Shown piece after piece: positions 57,551-64,000 of a stretch of DNA of 64,000 nt. Position 1 is the first letter of the stretch. Each line of letters begins with the position of its first letter. The position numbers and the translations under genes were made by a program. The notes under the pieces were generated by a model. It had not been told where the DNA came from and ran no database searches. It was given only the letters and a program-made list of their open reading frames with translations. The stretch is from contig JAEVLN010000004.1 in the NCBI GenBank assembly GCA_018350325.1, positions 1,116,001-1,180,000 on the forward strand, read 5' to 3'. The stretch comes from Globodera rostochiensis. Taxonomy: Eukaryota > Nematoda > Chromadorea > Rhabditida > Heteroderidae.

Positions 57551-58934
57551 TCAAGCAGTGCTGCCGTTGAGGCCAACAAACATGGCCGGCACAAAACCTG
57601 AAAAGTATTTAATTTATTTAATTCAAATTTAATTTAATTTAAATTTATTTGCGCGAAAATTCACCAATAATCATTTGCAGAGAAAAGACCAAATGCGGCT
57701 TGACGATGAGGCGACCGCCGCCACTCTTTTTACCGCCGTCACTTTTTGTAGCTAAAGAAAATATTTAAATGCAATTTAATTTATTATTTTTTTGATTGAT
57801 TTTAAAATATTTTTTCTTGTTATTTTTTAATGTTTTTTTAAGTTAAACAACAAAATTTATTGGGGGGATTTCACTAAGGCCGGAGGGCATTTGCCATTTT
57901 AAATTAAAAGCAACAAACTGCGCGAGCGTTTGGTGGTGGTGGTGGTGGTGGTTGTGGTGGTGGTGCTCGGCACCGGGGGGCCCTTGGTGGTGATGCTGCT
58001 CGGAAAGTCCGAAGGGCCCAAGTCTGAAACGTTTAGGGAATATTAACAAATATTATGCGCGAATTTAGAGTCCCACGGCTCCATCAAAGTGCCGACGGCA
58101 TCATTCCCCAAAGCCTTCAATTTGTCTGACCCTAATTAATGGATAATGACCAGAAAAGTTTTTGAAAACTCCCCCCCCCCCCCCGGAATTGAAAATGAAA
58201 TGAATGGACCAAAAAATGGACGGCTTACCAACGCTTTCGCCCGCCGAAAGTGCAATTGCACGTCCATGGTTCCGTCGCTCGCAAACTCGAGTTGTTCAAA
58301 ATTCCAGTCATGTCTGATATACATTTTTCGTTTTTTCTGACGAACTCTCTGCACCCCCAAGCAATAAATGATTGGTTCCCTGCATAGAATAAAATACAAT
58401 AAATGTCGTAATTAAATGAAATTAAATAAAAATAAAATTAAATAAATGTCGGAATTAAATAAAAATAAAATTAAATAAATGTCGGAATTAAATAAAAATA
58501 AAATTAAATAAATGTCGGAATTAGGATTTCCGGCTTAATCCCAAAAAATGCTCGGTCGGGATCTTGAGAAATGCCGACGGGATCCCGGCCGAAGTCTCTA
58601 GGTTTATATGTCCATGATATTTTTGTCAGAAATGTCCCATATATTTATATCATTGACCGGCTGAACAGCTTGCCATGTAGCAAACGATTTGATGCGACCT
58701 GCACTCCTGCTGATGGGTCTCGGCCTCCACTTTACTCTCTGTTCTTTGGACAAGGCCGCATGTAAGCGCTGAAAAGTCAAAATTCAGAGATTTAAAAGCG
58801 TTAATTATGTAATAATAAATAAATAATAAATGCTCTTAACCGTTGCCCTGGGACGGCAGAAAAAGCAAAAGGGCGGAGAAGAAGCAAAACAGCAGCAGCT
58901 GGACGGCCGCAGTTGGGAGAGGGCGGCGGCACAT
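57551..58934 (-). CDS. 8-cysteine (ET-module/Ly6-like) gene, copy B, frame-disrupted
   Basis: Same six-exon layout as copy A, edges checked for exons 1-4: 58934-58841, 58768-58658, 58379-58229, 58023-57919, then exon 5 from 57751 and exon 6 ending at 57551. The signal peptide is the same as in copy A. Exon 2 reads ALTCGLVQRTESK with cysteines at the same spacing. Exon 3 is open and of related length but largely different (SFIAWGCREFVRKNEKC, then EPWTCNCTF). A 5-nt deletion after CNCTFGG shifts the frame, so splicing exon 3 to exon 4 makes a TGA across the junction after GGRKR. Exons 4-6, with a Thr-rich stalk (PSSITTKGPPVPS then poly-Thr) and a hydrophobic tail, remain open in the ancestral frame. 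The product would be a secreted domain without stalk and anchor, or this is a recent pseudogene. Confidence 0.62.
58524..58603. repeat. mini-element in an intron of copy B
   Basis: Counterpart of the element at 54890-54967, with a few changes, ending in ggccgaagtctctagg. Next to it in this copy is an extra tandem of about 38 bp (atgtcggaattaaataaaaa and on) at about 58390-58515, absent from copy A. Confidence 0.45.
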
Positions 58935-59434
58935 TTTCGATATTTTAATGAATAAATTAAAGAGTCCTTTTTAATGAATTAAAATGAAATTAAAGCCCCT
59001 CCGGGGCCGGGATGGAGTCCCCCCGGTTGGTTCCGAATCCCGAAACATTCTTTAAAAGCAGCCCTCCGGGATGGAAATGCGCGCACTTTTCGGGTTAGAT
59101 TTCAAGTTCAGAGGTTGGGGCCAACCTTTCAAAATTCCCGGACAAAAATTAAATATATTTTATAAAAATATTATTATTTTTTTGGCTTTTTGAATAAAAC
59201 AGCGGCGGCGACGGCGGCGCCCCGTCCACCCCAACCAAACGCCGCCATTCCGTCGGTGATTCAGTGGGGAAAAAGTGATAATTTTAGTGAAAGCGTCACA
59301 AAATTAGGGGGGGGGGGACACATAAAGCATTAAACCATTTTAGAAAAAGCAATGAATGGTAAATGAAGCGGCGATTAATTTTAAATGAATGGCCACCAAA
59401 AGGCAATAATGTCGAATTTTTAAATTAACATAAT

Positions 59435-59552
59435 CGTGCTGGCCGAACAGTTCAGCGTGTTCAGCAACGGCAAAAACGTGACCAGGGCACAGTTGGCATG
59501 CCTGGAGGCAATGTTGCCGATGGGCAAGTGGAAATACGCGCTGTTGCTGCAG
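59435..59552 (+). pseudogene. truncated copy of the GT14 exon fragment
   Basis: It matches 56905-57024 closely (VLAEQFSVFSNGKNVTRAQL to KWKYALLLQ, one Glu to Lys change seen) but lacks the first half, because a deletion joins it directly to the upstream flank of the 8-cysteine gene. It cannot encode a functional enzyme. Confidence 0.75.
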
Positions 59553-59757
59553 GCAAAAACACAGTTTTTTTAAGGAAATCGTTTTGGAATTTTTTTGCTC
59601 AGGAAAACACGTCGAAATTTAGGTGAAAAAAGCCAAAATGCTTATTTATTCTGTTTGAAGAAAAGCAAGCCGATGACGTAATTGTGCCAAAAGTGATGTT
59701 TGATCATTTGTTCATGCAACGCTCAAAGATCATCAATTGATCGAACGTGCCCCCAGG

Positions 59758-60155
59758 CACTTTTATGCTGGGGGCGAATGACGAAAAATTGCTTCAGGCA
59801 TCCGTCATTTGAAGCGTGTCTGATGCCTTCAGGGCAATGCTGCTGCATGTGCTCCACACCGATACCCTTGGGGGAAAAGGGGAGAGGAGAGCCGGGGGAG
59901 CAGCAGAACCCGATTCTCGCGTAGTCGCGATGAAAATCACTCACCTTATCTGATCAGATCTGATCTGACAAATGAGTCCCGTACATCATTCGTCGACGCC
60001 GGAGGGGTTAAGCGCGACCAAAACTCAGAGAATACGGATATTCCCCGCCCCCGCCCCCTCCAAGTCTTTGCGCATTGGAAAAGTGTGCGCAATTTTCGTT
60101 CTCAACAACAAATTTCACTTTTATTCCAATTCCAAATCCCTACCACCACCAAACG
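59758..60155. other. unique spacer between two duplicated blocks
   Basis: About 400 bp with no twin in the window and no recognised gene. It separates the end of block B from the start of the copied receptor block. Confidence 0.5.
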
Positions 60156-60160
60156 TCTCG

Positions 60161-60189
60161 ATGAGCAAAAAAATGAGGCGTTTTGTCAT
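60161..60189 (-). pseudogene. first codons of the DEG-3-like gene, severed
   Basis: The ATG and the start of the signal peptide (MTKRLIFLLI) of the DEG-3-like gene are copied, then the sequence turns into unrelated DNA (tggtggtagggatttgg on the minus strand). This marks the left breakpoint of the duplication. Confidence 0.8.
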
Positions 60190-60386
60190 ATTCTGGAGAG
60201 ATTATATTTAAAAATTGACAAAACGCATAAATAATTGGCAAATGCTTAATAACTTCTCAGAAGAAATTTTTAAAGAATTTATAGTCAATATTTATAACAA
60301 GCAAAAGCCAAATAAATTAAATTAAGTAAAATTAAAATCCAAAAAATCGAGATTATATGCCATATAATAAGCGCCAAAACCAGAGT

Positions 60387-63300
60387 TCAAAAACGGTTGA
60401 CAAATGTGTAATTATTGAATGCCCGTGCCGGATGTGCCCAGTGCCAATAACCTAAAAATTGAACTGAATCAATTTAATTTTATAAAATATATTTCAGTCC
60501 GATGATTTTTGAAAGTATTCTCTCGATTGGATCGAAACTTTTTGGCAGAACATGATCAGATTGGAATCTGATCACGAAAACATTGATCAGAAATTGACAC
60601 AATCATTGCTCACCGAGCAAATTGATGCCAATGGAGAGGAAGAAGAACATTATGACGAACACGATGAAGCAACATCGCTCCACAATTGTGGCCAACCACT
60701 CGAACTCCTTCACCGCCAGCTGACGGCTCAAACGCAAATTTTCTAAACAAAACCAAAAAGTTTTTTTTGAAATTCCACCCCCCCCCCCCAAATTGTAGCG
60801 AGGCACCGTTGAACAGTCCAACGGCATTGCGCAGTTCGTTTTGCGGTGCTCGTCCGCTCGGGCTCACCAGTCCACTCGCCTAAATTAGTCTCCGCCTACT
60901 CAATAAGCACAGCCCGCCCCCACTTGGCTTGTCTCCTCGCTGCCGTCATCAGCGCTGATCATCGCCAAACTGAACGGCATTAACACGGCGGTGGAGGAAT
61001 GCTGCTGTTGCTTGAACGCGCTTGGACGCGACGGTGCCGCCGCCTGCGGGGATGGCATGGCACTGCTCCGTGCCGATGAGAAACCCGCCGCAACCGACAC
61101 CGTCGCCGCGTCCACCCCGTCGGCTGCGGCACAACTGCTGCGTCGGCGCATTGAAGCTTCATCTACACAATGAGCGGGCTCAGAAAATGTCTATCATTGG
61201 ACATGGTCTGAACACTTCTGATCCAGATCAATCACATTATCCACCCGACCCTAAATTCTGATCAAAAACAAAACCGCTATAGAAACGGGATCAAATGGAT
61301 AACCAGACCAGGGGATCTAACCGGATCCCGGGACATTTTTGTATCCGAAATTCCGGACTTTTTTTGGCATCCGGTTACATCCCTGAATCAGACCGGAATT
61401 GTGCATTTTTGAAAGAATATCACACATTTTTCCACGCCTCCACCCGCCGCAACAATTAGGGGCTCCGTCGACTTGTCCGTCGGAATTGTGCCACCGCAAT
61501 TGGTCGTCACATGCGACGCGGCTGCTCTGCGCCCGCGCAGCATTTGGACGAAGGAGCGTTTTTTTGGTGGCGGCACCGGCGGCGGTGCCGTCGTTGCGCC
61601 TGCGCCGCCGTCGTCCGTTTGCTGACGGTTGGCCAGCCGTGTGGCCAACTTTGCCGCCCGTCGATAAGTGGCGGACGGAGGCGGCGCTAGCGCATGCTCA
61701 CGCGTGCCCTTGCGCAAATGGAGTGGCACTGACAGGGAGAAATAAAAATGGGGGGAAAAATCTAAATTTTTTTGTTAAGAATTTTTGCCATTTTTTTTGT
61801 TGCCAAATGTTTGGTTTTTCAGGCAAAATCGCACTGTTGAGGGCCGTATCAATAACCGCAAAGGTAATAAGGTGCTGTGCCGGTAACCGTATTAGAACAA
61901 CCCGAGCCCGGGGTGGGGGGACGGAAGGTTACCCGGGTAACCGAACCCGGATAAGTTTAGTAACTCAATCTTTAAAAACGCCCCCGGAGGGGGGAGGGGA
62001 TAAAAACAAAATCCAAAGATAAAAAGGCCTTCCGTTTCAGGCATTAAAAGGCAACGGAGTATAAAAATAGAACAAAAGTGTCGCATTTCGACGCTTGCAA
62101 TGCTGGCGGCCAAAGCCAATTGTTATAACGTTAACCCGAAAATGGAAAGTTTGGCATTCGCCAAAAATGGACAACCAAATTTCTTAGAAAGTGCCAACTA
62201 TTTACATTCGGTGTAGGAGATGGCACAAAATATTCTGGCAATTCGTACTGCCCGCTTCGTAAGGCGCTCGCCGAGACGGCCTCTGAACTTTATTTAGTGT
62301 TTTTTAAATTGATTTTTCTTTGTTTATTTACTTTAAATTTCTTATTTAACTATTTTTAATGGGTTTCATTTATTTAATTGGAATAAATCATTTTAAAATT
62401 ATATTATTAACACCAATATAATTAATTTAAAATTATTCCTTTAACAAAGTAAAAATACCTTAATAAAAATTATTTTGATTAAATGCGCAATATAAAAAGA
62501 TTTGTTGTCACCGTTTTTGCACCGCTATGACCACGGAAGAAGCAAGCGTTCCCAAACTGATTACGCCGATCATGCCCAAAATGAACCTTTTTTAATGTTT
62601 AACAATTTTGTTTATTTCCCATTTTTCGATTAAAAACCATCCGATCAGCGGGATGAAAGTCGACGTCGTCGGCATTTGATCGCTGACCTAAGCAAAAGGC
62701 AAATGGGCGATCATTCCCTCAGGGGCAATTTGTTGTTATTTTACCATTAGCATCAAAATGCTCATTGAAAGTAATGTGGTGATTCCCAACGACACTTTTT
62801 CTTCGCGCATTCCGCTTGCGGAGGATGTGCTTAAATGACATAATTAAATTCAATTTAAATAAAATATTGAAACAAAAATTACGTGAAAAACCCAACGATG
62901 GCAATCAAAGTGATAATAGCGGTGGGAATGATCAAATTGATCAAATAAAACAACGGCTTTCGACGAAGGTACAGCTTTAATTAAAATTTTGGGAAATTTA
63001 TGCAAATTTTTTTTTTGCAAAAAAATTAAATTGTCACCCACCGTCAGCTTCAACAACGTGTATTTGTTGGGGCAACACGAATATTTGACCTCCTCCCGAC
63101 GCATCGTCGACTTCAACAAGTACCTGCACAAAAACGGTGAATTTGTGCAATTTTCCAAAAACAAATTAATAAAATTTATTTTAATAAAAAAATTAATTTT
63201 CAAATCATTGTGTTACCATCCTTCATTCTCCAAATAATTTGAAGTGCCAATTGCGTCCGAATAGGGCACATAATCGATGCCTTGGAATTTTTATTTTAGG

Positions 63301-63993
63301 AAAATAAATAAAAATTTGTTATAAATAAACAATTTTTACATTATTATTATTACCCTTATTGTCGTATGTCCACGAAGAAAATGTCATTGTACACTCCTGC
63401 AGATCATACGGGAAGTAACGCAAGTTCAGCAAGCACGAGAACTTGTAGATGGTCGGGTAAAGCATCTCCACCAGCACGGCCTTTTCAATTAAATTTTGTA
63501 ATATTTGCAACAAAAAAAAATTTGTGTTGTAACTTTTCTGCTCATATTTGTTGTTAATTTGGCATTCAAAAGACGACGCGAATCGTCGTCCTTCATCACC
63601 AACGAATTGTACAGTGTCGTGTCCGGCAGCCAGATACTGTAATTGTTTGTGTGTACTGTAGAGATTAACATTATTTTTGTAATAATTTTGGCTTAAAATT
63701 GTTCAACCAATCATAGGGCAGCCGAAGTTCGCTGATGTTGGCATAATCCGTCGGGTTCCAGTACAGAAATTCGTCGTGCCATCGCTCAATGATCCTTCAG
63801 GGCAAAAACAAAACAAAAAATGTTTTGGGTGTTTAAACAAAATGCCCAAAAAAAAGTTTGCCCACCAGGCGTTAAGCAAAAGGTACTGCTGCGGCTCATT
63901 CTTGAATTATATAATTTTTATTAAAGGCCTCGGAACGCGAAGCTTTGAGGCGCCCGGGGGCATTTTAAAATGCAACCAATGGCCTTTTTTATG
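60387..63993 (-). pseudogene. 5'-truncated copy of the DES-2-like receptor gene
   Basis: It carries the exons from WHDEFLYWNP through Cys-loop, loop C (YSCCP), TM1-TM4 and the C-terminus with the stop at 60387-60389, all open as in the original. The exons for the signal peptide (43778 in the original) and for PVNVTFSMDLYQILEL lie outside the copied block. Unless they follow beyond the window edge, this copy cannot give a full subunit. High identity points to a recent event; it could also be an assembly artefact of a heterozygous or collapsed locus. Confidence 0.7.
61309..61385. repeat. mini-element, copy of 40457-40532
   Basis: Same element inside the copied block, with ggggatctaaccggatcccg at the left and atccggttacatccctg at the right. 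It differs from its twin more than the surrounding sequence does. Confidence 0.55.
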
Positions 63994-64000
63994 TATTTGT

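Larger units (their letters stand above)
57420..59757. repeat. duplicated block, copy B
   Basis: Counterpart of 53940-57239. Alignment runs through the 8-cysteine gene to aattaacataat (about 59434), then jumps to the middle of the GT14 exon (cgtgctggcc, equal to 56905), and ends at cgtgcccccagg, identical to the end of copy A at 57239. Confidence 0.9.
60156..63993. repeat. 3.8-kb duplicated block, copy 2
   Basis: Near-identical to 39343-43158. Visible differences include small indels in homopolymers, an 18-bp loss near 62090 relative to 41238, and changes around 61200-61320. The last seven bases of the window no longer match, so the block may end at about 63993. Confidence 0.95.

Overview
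The window is nuclear DNA of a nematode. It carries a vitellogenin gene with C. elegans-type promoter motifs, a cuticle collagen with the nematode-specific N-terminal domain, a worm-type CK1/TTBK-like kinase, and two DEG-3-group acetylcholine-receptor subunits laid out like the C. elegans des-2/deg-3 operon. Introns are mostly short (45-150 nt). Long G or C runs, AT-rich spacers and a few possible GC-AG introns would fit a plant-parasitic tylenchid such as a cyst nematode, but genus is a low-confidence inference. All gene models were read by eye; exon edges marked as exact were checked for splice phase, the others are approximate.

Left part (1-6.9 kb): gene-poor, AT-rich, with word-repeat mini-elements and a solitary Lon protease catalytic domain on the minus strand. 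Conserved gene block (7-34.3 kb): a PX-SH3-RhoGAP protein (ARHGAP32/33 type, +), a pre-SET/SET methyltransferase (-), VPS35L of the Retriever/Commander machinery (+), vitellogenin (+), cuticle collagen (-), a neuroguidin-like nucleolar protein (-), a CK1/TTBK-like kinase (+), then a 42-bp minisatellite.

Receptor block (35-43.8 kb, -): a DES-2-like subunit followed after 198 bp by a DEG-3-like subunit; both have the YxCC motif of alpha-type subunits. From 43.8 to 50.3 kb I see no gene, only low-complexity DNA and mini-elements.

Right part (50.3-64 kb): a young mosaic of duplications. It holds a small membrane-protein gene with a tandemly duplicated symmetric exon and a minisatellite intron, and two copies of a six-exon gene for a small secreted 8-cysteine (ET-module/Ly6-like) protein with a Thr-rich stalk and a GPI-type tail. 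It also holds truncated GT14 (core-2/I-branching) fragments, an inverted pair of an unrecognised exon, and a 3.8-kb near-identical copy of most of the DES-2-like gene. The most interesting signal is the 8-cysteine pair: introns and signal peptide are almost unchanged while the cysteine-rich exon has been rewritten, and one copy has a 5-nt deletion that predicts a stop before stalk and anchor. The second is a set of mini-elements with related ends whose interiors are each built from a different amplified short word.
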